Positions 8,175 through 17,188 of a stretch of DNA of 64,000 nt are shown piece by piece (position 1 is the stretch's first letter; each line of letters starts with the position of its first letter). Below the pieces are notes generated by a model. It did not search any database. It saw nothing but the letters and a program-made list of their open reading frames with translations, and was not told the origin of the DNA. The translations under genes were made by a program, and so were the position numbers. Origin of the DNA: Pseudomonas rhizophila (GTDB lineage Bacteria; Pseudomonadota; Gammaproteobacteria; Pseudomonadales; Pseudomonadaceae); the NCBI RefSeq assembly GCF_003033885.1, contig NZ_CP024081.1, positions 2,572,128 to 2,636,127 of the forward strand. Direction: 5' to 3'.

Positions 8175-9759
8175 TGTCCAACGCTTCGGGCAGCAGGCCC
8201 GGGTAGTCGAGCGTGTAGTGCAACCCGCGGCTTTCCTTGCGTTCCATGGCTGAGCGGATCATCAGTTCAGCGACCTGGGCCAGGTTGCGCAACTCGATCA
8301 GGTCGCGGCTAACTTTGTAGTTGCTGTAGAACTCATCGATTTCATCCAGCAACAGCCGCACCCGATGCTGCGCCCTCTGCAGGCGTTTGTTGGTGCGCAC
8401 GATGCCGACGTAGTCCCACATGAAGCGCCGCAGTTCGTCCCAGTTGTGAGCGATGATCACATCTTCGTCTGAGTCGGTGACTTGGCTGGCGTCCCACGAG
8501 GGCAGGATGGATGGGGCGGCGATCTGCGGCAATTGCTCAAGAATGTCCGCTGCCGCCGAGCGGGCGTAGACGAAACATTCCAGCAACGAGTTGCTGGCCA
8601 TGCGGTTGGCGCCGTGCAGGCCGGTGAAGCTGGTTTCGCCAATGGCATACAGGCCCGGTACGTCAGTGCGCCCCTGTTGGTCGACCATCACCCCGCCGCA
8701 GGTGTAATGCGCCGCTGGCACCACCGGAATCGGTTGCTTGGTGATGTCGATGGAAAACTCCAGGCAACGCTCGTACACCGTGGGGAAATGGCTCTTGATG
8801 AATGCTTCGGGCTTGTGGCTGATGTCCAGGTAGACGCAGTCGATGCCCAGGCGCTTCATTTCGTGGTCGATGGCCCGGGCGACGATATCCCGGGGCGCCA
8901 GTTCGGCGCGGGAATCGAAGCGCTGCATGAAACGCTCGCCGTTAGGAAGTTTCAGGTGAGCACCTTCGCCGCGCAGGGCCTCGGTGATCAGGAAACTCTT
9001 GGCCAGCGGGTGGTAGAGGCATGTGGGGTGGAACTGATTGAATTCCAGGTTCGCCACCCGGCAGCCTGAACGCCAGGCCATGGCAATGCCGTCCCCGCAT
9101 GCGCCGTCGGGGTTGCTGGTGTAAAGGTAGACTTTCGCGGCACCGCCGGAGGCCAGGATCACGAAGCGGGCGCCGTAGGTGTCGACCTCCCCGGTGCCAC
9201 GGTTGAGCACGTAGGCACCCAGGCACCGATCACCGTCTAGGCCCAAGCGTTTTTCGGTAATCAGATCGACCGCGACGCGTTGCTCCAGAAGCTCGATATT
9301 GGGCCGCTGGCGGGCTTGGGCCAGCAACGTCTTGAAAATCGCCGCACCGGTGGCGTCGGCAGCGTGAATGATGCGCCGATGGCTGTGACCGCCCTCGCGG
9401 GTCAGGTGAAACTCGAAACCACCGTCTTCGGTACCGGATTGCTCGTCACGCGTGAAGGGGACGCCCTGGTCGATCAGCCACTGTATGGCTTCCCTGCTGT
9501 GCTCGACGGTGAAACGCACGGCTTCTGGATTGCACAGGCCGCCCCCGGCATTGAGGGTGTCATCGACATGCGATTCAATAGTGTCGGTGTCATCCAGCAC
9601 GGCCGCGACGCCACCCTGGGCCCAGAATGTCGAACCGTTGGCCAGGTCGCCTTTGCTCAGTACTGCGATGCGCAGATGCTCAGGCAGTGTCAACGCCAGG
9701 CTCAATCCGGCGGCGCCGCTGCCGATTACCAGAACATCGTGTTGGAACTGTTGGCTCAT
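8143..9759 (-). CDS. nadB: L-aspartate oxidase NadB
   Basis: A 538-residue FAD enzyme that oxidises L-aspartate to iminoaspartate, the first step of de novo NAD synthesis. The N-terminal dinucleotide-binding motif ([18 protein letters not shown]) is followed by the family patch [12 protein letters not shown], and the catalytic region shows [14 protein letters not shown] ([14 protein letters not shown]) and the HPTCLYHP segment. The C-terminal helical domain matches the succinate dehydrogenase/aspartate oxidase superfamily. It is transcribed divergently from algU, as in other pseudomonads, and converges on ygfX with a 32-bp overlap of coding ends. Confidence 0.95.
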   Translation of the reverse strand: MSQQFQHDVLVIGSGAAGLSLALTLPEHLRIAVLSKGDLANGSTFWAQGGVAAVLDDTDTIESHVDDTLNAGGGLCNPEAVRFTVEHSREAIQWLIDQGVPFTRDEQSGTEDGGFEFHLTREGGHSHRRIIHAADATGAAIFKTLLAQARQRPNIELLEQRVAVDLITEKRLGLDGDRCLGAYVLNRGTGEVDTYGARFVILASGGAAKVYLYTSNPDGACGDGIAMAWRSGCRVANLEFNQFHPTCLYHPLAKSFLITEALRGEGAHLKLPNGERFMQRFDSRAELAPRDIVARAIDHEMKRLGIDCVYLDISHKPEAFIKSHFPTVYERCLEFSIDITKQPIPVVPAAHYTCGGVMVDQQGRTDVPGLYAIGETSFTGLHGANRMASNSLLECFVYARSAAADILEQLPQIAAPSILPSWDASQVTDSDEDVIIAHNWDELRRFMWDYVGIVRTNKRLQRAQHRVRLLLDEIDEFYSNYKVSRDLIELRNLAQVAELMIRSAMERKESRGLHYTLDYPGLLPEALDTILVPPTYAG

Positions 9760-10036
9760 TCGAAAGGTTTCCGCTCAAAACGACCCGGGTCGGGGTTGGC
9801 GCAAGACATCCGTTTCAATGGGGTCAGGCAGCCATGCAGCCCACTAGTATATAGAGAGGGGGATCGGCACAATAGCGGCGTATTCATGGCAATGTGAAAC
9901 CAGAATGACACAACCGTGACGCTTCGTCGGATCACGATTTTGGTGGATGGGCGACAAGGCGACCGTTTCGAGGATGAAAGGCTGTTTATCTCGTCAGGGT
10001 TGCTCGATGTTCCACACACAAGGCTATAAATAGTTG

Positions 10037-10063
10037 GAACTTTTGCCGAGCGACTGGGTTCAA
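10037..10063 (+). promoter_or_regulatory. AlgU (sigma-22/RpoE-type) promoter upstream of algU, distal
   Basis: GAACTT at 10037-10042 followed after 17 bp by TCAA matches the AlgU consensus (GAACTT, 16-17 bp, TCnnA). It lies about 250 bp before algU, within the 555-bp gap between nadB and algU, which otherwise shows no convincing gene. Autoregulation of the operon by AlgU from more than one promoter is established in P. aeruginosa. Confidence 0.65.
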
Positions 10064-10228
10064 TAGACGGTTGTCTGCAAAAGGGAACAGCGTCGGGTTG
10101 GTGCAAGATTAGGATTTGAATCTTTGCCGACAGGCCCGGCGACAGATTATTCGCGCAGCCGGGGAATCTCGTGCTGCGTTTTTCGTGCGTGCCGGATCAG
10201 AGCGCGCCGGAAACTTGCTTGGAGGGGA

Positions 10229-10255
10229 GAACTTTTGCGAAAAGCCCGAGTCTAT
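10229..10255 (+). promoter_or_regulatory. AlgU-type promoter upstream of algU, proximal
   Basis: GAACTT at 10229-10234, a 16-bp spacer, and TCTAT form a second good match to the AlgU consensus, about 60 bp before the algU start codon. The surrounding bases (GGAGAACTTTTGCG and AGCCCGAGTCTATGG) closely resemble, from memory, the mapped AlgU-dependent algU promoter of P. aeruginosa. A GAGGAG ribosome-binding site follows just before the start codon. Confidence 0.75.
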
Positions 10256-10314
10256 GGTTGCAAGCCCGGTCGATTAGTAATGCAAGCCTCCTTCGAGCTT
10301 ATCGAGGAGTGTTC

Positions 10315-10896
10315 ATGCTAACCCAGGAAGAGGATCAGCAACTGGTCGAGCGCGTTCAACGCGGCGACAAGCGAGCTTTCGATCTGCTAGTGCTGAAATA
10401 CCAGCACAAAATTCTCGGGTTGATCGTGCGTTTTGTGCACGACACCCATGAAGCCCAGGATGTTGCTCAGGAAGCCTTCATCAAGGCTTACCGTGCGCTT
10501 GGTAATTTTCGCGGAGACAGCGCGTTTTACACGTGGCTTTACCGCATCGCCATTAACACGGCGAAAAACTATCTGGTTTCACGCGGCCGCCGGCCGCCGG
10601 ATAGCGATGTGAGTTCTGAAGATGCAGAGTTCTATGATGGCGATCATGGCCTCAAGGATCTTGAATCACCGGAACGAGCGTTGCTGCGGGATGAGATCGA
10701 AGGCACTGTCCATCGGACCATCCAGCAACTGCCCGAAGATTTGCGTACGGCTCTAACTTTACGTGAATTCGACGGTCTGAGTTACGAGGACATTGCCAGC
10801 GTCATGCAGTGTCCGGTGGGTACCGTGCGCTCCCGGATTTTCCGCGCTCGGGAGGCCATCGATAAAGCCCTGCAACCTTTGTTGCAGGAAAACTGA
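10315..10896 (+). CDS. algU: RNA polymerase sigma factor AlgU (RpoE family)
   Basis: A 193-residue ECF sigma factor controlling envelope-stress and alginate genes. The start at 10315 (MLTQEEDQQLVERVQRGDK) is preferred over the upstream in-frame methionine because it gives the exact family length and has a GAGGAG site ahead. Region 2 (about 10-95) contains VRFVHDTHEAQDVAQEAFIKAYR and GDSAFYTWLYRIAINTAKN; region 4 (about 130-190) contains LREFDGLSYEDIASVMQCPVG and a helix-turn-helix. It heads the algU-mucA-mucB-mucD cluster and is held inactive by MucA. Confidence 0.97.
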   Translation: MLTQEEDQQLVERVQRGDKRAFDLLVLKYQHKILGLIVRFVHDTHEAQDVAQEAFIKAYRALGNFRGDSAFYTWLYRIAINTAKNYLVSRGRRPPDSDVSSEDAEFYDGDHGLKDLESPERALLRDEIEGTVHRTIQQLPEDLRTALTLREFDGLSYEDIASVMQCPVGTVRSRIFRAREAIDKALQPLLQEN

Positions 10897-10926
10897 GACA
10901 GCGGCGACAGCCAAGAGAGGAACGCC

Positions 10927-11514
10927 ATGAGTCGTGAAGCCCTGCAGGAATCGCTGTCCGCAGTGATGGATAACGAAGCGGACGAATTGGAATTGCGTCG
11001 GGTACTCAATGCCTTCGACGATGTTGAAACCCGTGAGACCTGGGCTCGTTACCAGATCGCCCGGGCTGTCATGCACAAGGACCTGCTGCTTCCGCGTCTG
11101 GACATCGCTGCGGCTGTGTCTGCTGCTCTGGCTGATGAAGCTGTTCCGGCCAAAGCCTCCCGCAGCCCTTGGCGCAGCCTGGGTCGTCTTGCGGTTGCCG
11201 CTTCGGTTACGGTGGCCGTGCTGGCCGGGGTTCGCCTCTACAACCAGGATGAGATCGCCGGTGTGCAAATGGCCCAGCAGTCCAATCAGCCTGGCTTGGC
11301 CGCTCCACAGGTCAAGGGCCCGGCAGTGTTGGCCGGTTATAGCGAAAGCTCGGAAGTCGCCGGTCCAATGGCCAATGATGTGCTGCAAGGCCAGCCAGGC
11401 TGGCATGATCAGCGTCTGCCCAACTACCTGCGTCAGCATGCCCAGGAAGCAGCCCTGAAAGGTACTGAAAGCGCACTGCCTTACGCCCGTGCAGCCAGTC
11501 TGGAAAACCGCTAA
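10927..11514 (+). CDS. mucA: Anti-sigma factor MucA
   Basis: A 195-residue single-pass inner-membrane anti-sigma factor. The cytoplasmic N-terminus (MSREALQESLSAVMDNEADELELRR) is the AlgU-binding domain, one transmembrane helix lies near residues 82-103 (RLAVAASVTVAVLAGVRLYN), and the periplasmic tail interacts with MucB and is cleaved by AlgW/MucP during envelope stress. The full-length frame and normal C-terminus show no sign of a mucA22-type truncation, so the copy appears wild type and non-mucoid. It lies 30 bp after algU and 8 bp before mucB. Confidence 0.96.
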   Translation: MSREALQESLSAVMDNEADELELRRVLNAFDDVETRETWARYQIARAVMHKDLLLPRLDIAAAVSAALADEAVPAKASRSPWRSLGRLAVAASVTVAVLAGVRLYNQDEIAGVQMAQQSNQPGLAAPQVKGPAVLAGYSESSEVAGPMANDVLQGQPGWHDQRLPNYLRQHAQEAALKGTESALPYARAASLENR

Positions 11515-11522
11515 GGAGGACC

Positions 11523-12470
11523 ATGCGCGCCATACCTCTTTTTTCGCTTCTGCTGGGTGGCTGGTGCGTTATCCCAGCTTATGCCGGTGAGGCTCAGGAC
11601 TGGCTTAATCGTTTGAGTCAAGCCGAGCAACAGCAAAGCTTCCAGGGCACTTTCGTTTACGAGCGTAATGGTAGTTTTTCTACCCATAGCATCTGGCATC
11701 GTGTCCAGGATGGCAAAGTCCGCGAGCGGCTACTCCAGCTCGATGGGTCGGCACAGGAAGTCCTGCGCATTGATGGACGTACTCAATGCGTAAGCGGCTC
11801 CTTGATTGCTGGGGTGGGGAATACGCCTGAAGGCACGGCACGTGCGCTCGATCCGCAAAAACTCAAGAATTGGTATGATCTTGCCGTCATTGGCAAGTCG
11901 CGCGTGGCCGGGCGCCCTGCGGTGATTGTGGCGCTGACACCCAAGGACCAGCATCGTTATGGTTTCGAACTGCATCTGGACCGAGAGACCGGCCTGCCGC
12001 TCAAGTCTCTGTTGCTCAATGACAAGGGCCAGTTGCTGGAGCGTTTTCAGTTCACACGCTTGAATATCACGGCACCGTCCGACGCTGATCTGCAAACCAC
12101 TGCCGAATGCAAGGTAGTAGCGCAGACCCCAGCTAAAAGTGCCATGGCGAAAACTGCATGGCGTTCGGACTGGCTTCCACCGGGCTTCGAACTTACCAGC
12201 AGTGCGCTGAGAAAGGATCCGGAAACCAACGTTCAGGTCAATAGCCTGATGTACGATGATGGCTTGGCTCGTTTCTCGGTGTTTCTGGAACCATTGAACG
12301 GCGCGACCGTCACCGACACGCGTACGCAGCTCGGCCCGACAGCAGCTGTTTCGCGTCGACTCACGACGCCCCAGGGCGAAATGATGGTCACGGTGGTCGG
12401 CGAAATTCCCATCGGCACAGCGGAACGGATCGCGCTCTCCATGCGTTCCGATGCCACGGCGACTCAATAG
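11523..12470 (+). CDS. mucB: Periplasmic negative regulator MucB (RseB family)
   Basis: A 315-residue secreted protein that binds the periplasmic tail of MucA and protects it from proteolysis; the RseB family also senses mislocalised lipoproteins/LPS. A signal peptide is evident (MRAIPLFSLLLGGWCVIPAYA, cleaved before GEAQDW). The N-terminal domain has the RseB-typical QSFQGTFVYERNGSFSTHSIWHR and the C-terminal domain includes WLPPGFELTSS. A strong AAGGAGG ribosome-binding site overlaps the mucA stop. The gene normally next, mucC, is absent: 226 bp separate mucB from mucD. Confidence 0.95.
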   Translation: MRAIPLFSLLLGGWCVIPAYAGEAQDWLNRLSQAEQQQSFQGTFVYERNGSFSTHSIWHRVQDGKVRERLLQLDGSAQEVLRIDGRTQCVSGSLIAGVGNTPEGTARALDPQKLKNWYDLAVIGKSRVAGRPAVIVALTPKDQHRYGFELHLDRETGLPLKSLLLNDKGQLLERFQFTRLNITAPSDADLQTTAECKVVAQTPAKSAMAKTAWRSDWLPPGFELTSSALRKDPETNVQVNSLMYDDGLARFSVFLEPLNGATVTDTRTQLGPTAAVSRRLTTPQGEMMVTVVGEIPIGTAERIALSMRSDATATQ

Positions 12471-12696
12471 CTGCCAGGGTGGTTCGATTGGGCAAGAGGC
12501 TTACAGCGCCGGGACTTGATCGAAATGCCGAAACTTTCTGTCAGCATTTTCATTTGCAAAACTTCAATTTTTTTTCTATAGGTCAGAGCCGCTCGGCTCT
12601 GGCCTTGCCTGTTTGCGGAACAAAAATACCGGCGTATCTTCCCCTGGTATTTCTTGCTCCATATCGCTTAACCACGCTCGTCGTAACGGGAGCCGT

Positions 12697-14124
12697 ATGT
12701 CGATACCACGCTTGAAAACCTATCTTTCCATCTTTGCCACTGTGCTTGTGCTCGGTCAGGCCGTTCCCGCTATGGCGGTCGAATTGCCTGACTTCACTGA
12801 GCTGGTCGAGCAAGCCTCGCCTGCGGTGGTGAACATCAGTACCACCCAGAAACTGCCGGAACGCAGGGTGATGGATCAGCAGATGCCGGACCTGGAAGGT
12901 TTGCCGCCGATGTTGCGCGAGTTCTTCGAGCGCGGGATGCCGCAACCGCGTTCGCCCGGCGGTGGCCGTCAGCGTGAAGCGCAGTCCCTGGGCTCGGGTT
13001 TCATTATTTCGCCCGACGGTTACATCCTGACCAATAACCACGTGATTGCCGATGCCGACGAGATCCTGGTGCGCCTGGCAGACCGCAGTGAGCTCAAGGC
13101 CAAGCTGATCGGCACTGACCCGCGTTCTGACGTGGCGTTGCTGAAGATCGAAGGGAAAGATCTGCCCGTGCTCAAGCTGGGCAAATCCCAGAACCTGAAA
13201 GCCGGCCAGTGGGTCGTGGCCATCGGTTCGCCGTTTGGCTTCGACCATACCGTAACCCAGGGCATCGTCAGCGCCATCGGTCGTAGCCTGCCAAACGAAA
13301 ACTACGTGCCGTTCATCCAGACCGACGTGCCGATCAACCCAGGCAACTCCGGTGGGCCGCTGTTCAACCTCGACGGTGAAGTCGTGGGGATCAACTCCCA
13401 GATATATACCCGTTCGGGCGGCTTCATGGGCGTGTCCTTCGCGATTCCGATCGACGTTGCCATGGACGTGTCCAATCAGCTGAAAACCGAAGGCAAGGTC
13501 AGCCGCGGCTGGTTGGGCGTGGTCATTCAGGAAGTGAACAAGGACCTGGCCGAGTCGTTCGGCCTGGAGAAACCTGCCGGTGCGCTGGTGGCGCAGATCC
13601 AGGAGGGTGGTCCGGCTGCCAAGGGTGGCCTGCAAGTGGGCGACGTGATCCTGAGCATGAATGGCCAGCCGATCGTCATGTCCGCTGACTTGCCACATCT
13701 GGTGGGCGCCCTCAAGGCCGGTTCCAAGGCTAATCTGGAAGTGATTCGCGAAGGCAAGCGCACAAACGTCGAATTGACCGTCGGCGCCATCCCTGAGGAA
13801 GGCAAGGAGCTGGACTCGCTGGCCAAGTCAGGCGTGGAACGTAGCAGCAATCGTCTGGGCGTGGCTGTGGCGGAGCTTACGCCAGAGCAAAAACGGACCC
13901 TGGAGCTGCAAGGTGGTGTAGTGATCAAGGAGGTGCAGGAGGGTCCTGCGGCCATGATCGGCCTGCAACCAGGCGACATCATCACTCACCTGAACAACCA
14001 GGCAATCGGTTCGGCCAAGGAGTTCACCGACATCGCCAAGGCGTTGCCGAAGAATCGTTCAGTCTCGATGCGGGTTCTGCGTCAGGGCCGTGCGAGTTTC
14101 ATTACCTTCAAGCTGGCCGAGTGA
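12697..14124 (+). CDS. mucD: Periplasmic serine protease MucD (DegP/HtrA family)
   Basis: A 475-residue periplasmic chaperone-protease that degrades misfolded envelope proteins and dampens AlgU activation. The start at 12697 (MSIPRLKTYLSIFATVLVL) opens a signal peptide ending PAMA; an upstream in-frame start adds residues that disrupt it. The trypsin-like triad is visible: His in TNNHVIADADE, Asp in DPRSDVALLKI, Ser in NPGNSGGPLFN. Two PDZ domains follow, one with RGWLGVVIQEV and one near residue 390 (NRLGVAVAEL). It ends the algU operon ahead of a strong terminator. Confidence 0.95.
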   Translation: MSIPRLKTYLSIFATVLVLGQAVPAMAVELPDFTELVEQASPAVVNISTTQKLPERRVMDQQMPDLEGLPPMLREFFERGMPQPRSPGGGRQREAQSLGSGFIISPDGYILTNNHVIADADEILVRLADRSELKAKLIGTDPRSDVALLKIEGKDLPVLKLGKSQNLKAGQWVVAIGSPFGFDHTVTQGIVSAIGRSLPNENYVPFIQTDVPINPGNSGGPLFNLDGEVVGINSQIYTRSGGFMGVSFAIPIDVAMDVSNQLKTEGKVSRGWLGVVIQEVNKDLAESFGLEKPAGALVAQIQEGGPAAKGGLQVGDVILSMNGQPIVMSADLPHLVGALKAGSKANLEVIREGKRTNVELTVGAIPEEGKELDSLAKSGVERSSNRLGVAVAELTPEQKRTLELQGGVVIKEVQEGPAAMIGLQPGDIITHLNNQAIGSAKEFTDIAKALPKNRSVSMRVLRQGRASFITFKLAE

Positions 14125-14140
14125 TCGCTTAGCTGTCCCC

Positions 14141-14173
14141 AAAAAAAACCGCCTCGAAAGAGGCGGTTTTTTT
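14141..14173. terminator. Bidirectional Rho-independent terminator between mucD and bepA
   Basis: An A-run, then ACCGCCTC-GAAA-GAGGCGGT, then a T-run. The 8-bp GC-rich stem with a GAAA loop has U-tracts on both strands, so it can stop transcription of mucD and of the convergent bepA. Confidence 0.93.
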
Positions 14174-14187
14174 GTGTCCGAAAAGAC

Positions 14188-15621
14188 TCAGCCCATCATG
14201 TCCTTGACCATGCGCTCCTGCTCCATGAGCTCGCGCTGCCTGGCGTCGATGCGTGACGACAGCGGGAAATTGCTGCCGGCGCGCCGTTTGGCGAAGTCCA
14301 GTTGCTGGATGGCCTGCCGGTAGTCGCCCACCAGGGCGAAGTATTCGGCGCGGGCCTGGTGCAGGCCGATGATGTTGCCCGACAGTCCGCGGGTCTCTGC
14401 CACCATGTACCAGACATCCGGATCGTCCGGACGAGTCTTGAGCAGGTTCTCCAGAGCCTTCTCGGCGTCGGCGGGGCGGTTCTGCTTGAGCAGCAAGTCG
14501 ACGCGCACCTGATTCAGCGGATAGTTGCCCGGGTACTGGGTCAGCATCCGGTCGACGCGAGCCTGAGCGTCTGGCAGCTTGTTGCTGGTGATATCCAGAT
14601 CGACCTGGGCCAGGTTATAGATGATCTCGTTGGGCGATTTGGCCAGGAGCTGCTTGAGGTTTTCCCGGGCCTCATTCAACTGGCCGCCCTTGATCTGCGC
14701 GATCGCCAAGCCATAGCGGGCCACATCGTTCTTCGGATTTTCATCCAGCTGCGCCCGGAAGCGCTTGGCGCCCAGCCCCGGAGTTTCTTCGTAGATCAAC
14801 TTGACCCGTGCGCGAATCAATTGATAACGCATGCTGTCTTCGATGCCACCTGGCCTTGCCTGTTCGGCACGGTTGCGGGTGTCGGCGATTCGGGACTCGG
14901 TCACTGGGTGAGTCAGCAGGAATTCAGGGGGCCTGGCGTCGAAACGGTACTGGCGCATCAGCCGTTCGAACATGGTCGGCATGGACCGCGGATCATAGCC
15001 GGCCTTTTCCAGGTTCTGGATGCCGATGCGGTCGGCTTCCTGTTCGTTCTGGCGAGAGAAACGTCGTTGTTCCTGGATGGCTGCTGCCTGGGTGCCGGCA
15101 ATGGCCGCGATCCCGGCGTCACCCCCACCGGCGGCGGCGATCACAATGCCGGCCAGCAGCGCTGCCATCATCGGCACCTGCATGCGTTGTTGAGCTTCGA
15201 CGCCCCGGGCAAAGTGGCGTTGTGACAAGTGCGCCAGTTCGTGGGCCATGACCGAGGCGTATTCACCTTCGGTCTGCGCATTGAGGAACAGTCCACCGTT
15301 GACCCCGACGATTCCGCCGGGTGCGGCGAAAGCGTTGAGCTGCGGGCTGTTGATCAGGATGAACTCCAGGCGTCGGTCGTTGACCTGGCTGGTCTCCACC
15401 AGTTTGTAAACGCTGGACTCGACGTAGTCCTTGAGCTGTGGATCGTTGAGCTGTGAGACCTGACTGCGCAGCAAGGCCAGCCAGGCGCGACCCAACTGGT
15501 GCTCCTGTTGCGGCGAGACGATGGCAGAACTGGCGTCGCCAAGTGACGGCAGGTCGTCGGCGAAGCCCGGTGAGGCAAGCAGGCAAGCGAGCGTCAGCAG
15601 GGTGGGGCGCAGAAATGTCAT
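14188..15621 (-). CDS. bepA: BepA-like M48 metalloprotease with TPR domain
   Basis: A 477-residue periplasmic zinc metalloprotease/chaperone of the BepA (YfgC) type, which supports LptD and BAM-dependent outer-membrane protein assembly. The start at 15621 (MTFLRPTLLTLACLLASPGFA) gives a clean signal peptide. The HExxH zinc motif is HELAH at residues 127-131, the third ligand region is the glutamate in NEQEADRIG, and the C-terminal half (about 300-470) is built of tetratricopeptide-like helices. It converges on mucD across a shared terminator. Distinguishing BepA from related M48 paralogues by eye is not certain. Confidence 0.88.
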   Translation of the reverse strand: MTFLRPTLLTLACLLASPGFADDLPSLGDASSAIVSPQQEHQLGRAWLALLRSQVSQLNDPQLKDYVESSVYKLVETSQVNDRRLEFILINSPQLNAFAAPGGIVGVNGGLFLNAQTEGEYASVMAHELAHLSQRHFARGVEAQQRMQVPMMAALLAGIVIAAAGGGDAGIAAIAGTQAAAIQEQRRFSRQNEQEADRIGIQNLEKAGYDPRSMPTMFERLMRQYRFDARPPEFLLTHPVTESRIADTRNRAEQARPGGIEDSMRYQLIRARVKLIYEETPGLGAKRFRAQLDENPKNDVARYGLAIAQIKGGQLNEARENLKQLLAKSPNEIIYNLAQVDLDITSNKLPDAQARVDRMLTQYPGNYPLNQVRVDLLLKQNRPADAEKALENLLKTRPDDPDVWYMVAETRGLSGNIIGLHQARAEYFALVGDYRQAIQQLDFAKRRAGSNFPLSSRIDARQRELMEQERMVKDMMG

Positions 15622-15719
15622 GCACGAAGCCTTAGTCGACAAAGACCCTACTGTAGCCGGACACCAGGCCCGGGACCAGATATTCTAAGTCGCTCAACGA
15701 CCTGTTGCGGAGTGAACCG

Positions 15720-15959
15720 ATGACCGATGCTGTAGCCCCCGATGCCGAACTGGACGCCAGCGGCCTGAATTGTCCGTTACCACTGCTCAAGGCCAAGCTG
15801 GAACTCAATCGCCTGGCCAGCGGCGCCGTGCTCAAGGTGACCGCAACGGATGCGGGCTCCCAGCGCGATTTCCGCACCTTTGCCCGACTGGCCGGTCATA
15901 CGCTGCTGCGTGAAGAAGACGACAACGGCGTCTACCGTTACTGGCTGAAGAAAGCTTGA
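15720..15959 (+). CDS. TusA/SirA-family sulfurtransferase-like protein
   Basis: A 79-residue protein with the TusA fold signature: DASGLNCPLPLLKAKLELN carries the conserved Cys-Pro dipeptide that accepts persulfide sulfur in this family. The start at 15720 follows a GCGGAG ribosome-binding site; an earlier in-frame start is less likely. TusA proteins pass sulfur for tRNA 2-thiouridine and molybdopterin synthesis, but pseudomonads carry several paralogues and the partner of this one is unknown. It sits 29 bp upstream of a PerM-type permease, an association that is common in Pseudomonas but not explained. Confidence 0.85.
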   Translation: MTDAVAPDAELDASGLNCPLPLLKAKLELNRLASGAVLKVTATDAGSQRDFRTFARLAGHTLLREEDDNGVYRYWLKKA

Positions 15960-15988
15960 AAATCAACAGCGGCCCTTAAGGATTTTTA

Positions 15989-17059
15989 ATGTTCAAAGTG
16001 TTACGCGACTGGATCCAGCGCTACTTCTCCGACGAAGAGGCGGTGGTGCTGGCAGTGTTGCTGTTCCTGGCCTTCACGGCAGTCCTCACGCTGGGCGGCA
16101 TGCTCGCGCCGGTGCTGGCAGGGATGGTGCTGGCGTACCTGATGCAGGGGCTGGTCACGACACTGGAACGGATGCGGCTGCCTGGCGCCATGGCGGTAGG
16201 GCTGGTGTTCGCCCTGTTCATGGGGGTGTTGGTGGTGTTCGTCGTCGTGATCATGCCGCTGCTCTGGCATCAGTTGGTGACCTTGTTCAACGAATTGCCC
16301 GGGATGCTCGTCAAATGGCAGTCGCTGTTGTTGCTGTTGCCGGAGCGCTATCCGCATCTGGTGTCCGATGAACAGGTACTGCAGGCCATAGAGGTGGTGC
16401 GCGGCCAGATCGGCAAGTTCGGCCAGTGGGCGCTGACGTTTTCTTTGTCCAGCCTGCCGCTTCTGGTGAACATCATGATCTACCTGGTGCTGGTGCCGAT
16501 CCTGGTGTTTTTCTTTCTCAAGGATCGGGAAATGATCGGGCGCTGGGTCCGTGGCTATCTGCCTCGCGAGCGGGCGCTGATCACCCGGGTGGCCCAGGAA
16601 ATGAATCGCCAGATCGCCAACTACATTCGCGGAAAAGTCATCGAGATTTTCATCTGCGGCGGCGTGACCTACATCGGCTTCGTGGCCCTGGGGCTCAATT
16701 ACGCGGCATTGCTGGCGCTGCTGGTGGGCATTTCGGTGGTGGTGCCGTATGTCGGGACCGTGGTGGTGACCGTGCCCGTGGCGTTGATCGCGCTGTTCCA
16801 ATGGGGGTGGAGCGATCAGTTCATCTATCTGATGGCCGTCTACGGGATCATCCAGGCGCTTGATGGCAACGTGCTGGTGCCGCTGCTGTTCTCCGAGGCG
16901 GTGAACCTGCATCCGGTGGTGATCATCTGCGCGGTATTGCTGTTTGGCGGGCTGTGGGGGTTTTGGGGCGTGTTCTTTGCCATTCCCCTGGCAACACTGT
17001 TCAAGGCTGTGCTGGATGCGTGGCCGAGCCGTGAGCCGGTGGTGGCGCCGTTGCTGTAG
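15989..17059 (+). CDS. AI-2E family transporter (PerM/YdiK-like)
   Basis: A 356-residue polytopic inner-membrane protein of the AI-2 exporter family, with about seven or eight hydrophobic segments. Typical family features are the early helices (VVLAVLLFLAFTAVLTLGG), the FFLKDRE motif before the central soluble part, and the C-terminal GxWGxxGxxxAxP region (GLWGFWGVFFAIPLATL). Despite the family name, members include sodium/proton antiporters and the substrate here cannot be told. The ribosome-binding site AAGGA lies 7 bases ahead of the ATG. Likely cotranscribed with the TusA-like gene. Confidence 0.87.
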   Translation: MFKVLRDWIQRYFSDEEAVVLAVLLFLAFTAVLTLGGMLAPVLAGMVLAYLMQGLVTTLERMRLPGAMAVGLVFALFMGVLVVFVVVIMPLLWHQLVTLFNELPGMLVKWQSLLLLLPERYPHLVSDEQVLQAIEVVRGQIGKFGQWALTFSLSSLPLLVNIMIYLVLVPILVFFFLKDREMIGRWVRGYLPRERALITRVAQEMNRQIANYIRGKVIEIFICGGVTYIGFVALGLNYAALLALLVGISVVVPYVGTVVVTVPVALIALFQWGWSDQFIYLMAVYGIIQALDGNVLVPLLFSEAVNLHPVVIICAVLLFGGLWGFWGVFFAIPLATLFKAVLDAWPSREPVVAPLL

Positions 17060-17090
17060 CTTGATTAATCAGGTGATGCTGATGGCCCCA

Positions 17091-17166
17091 TCGCGAGCAA
17101 GCTCGCTCCCACAGGATTGATGAACACCATAAATCCCCTGTGGGAGCGAGCCTGCTCGCGATAGCG
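17091..17166 (+). repeat. REPIN, TGTGGGAGCGAGC family (short form)
   Basis: Two inverted copies of the TGTGGGAGCGAGCCTGCTCG unit enclose a short spacer between the permease gene and the convergent bcp. The left copy has AAGCTC where the others have AGGCTC. It probably also provides a hairpin at the end of both convergent transcripts. Confidence 0.88.
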
Positions 17167-17188
17167 CCAGAACAGGCAACAAAAAACT

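Noticed and set aside
12585..12605. Terminator hairpin GGTCAGAGCCG/CGGCTCTGGCC between mucB and mucD
   Set aside because: The T-run lies on the 5' side of the hairpin, so it does not form an intrinsic terminator in the direction of transcription.
12583..13698. A 371-codon minus-strand frame over mucD
   Set aside because: It is a shadow of mucD, whose protease triad and PDZ domains are clear on the plus strand.
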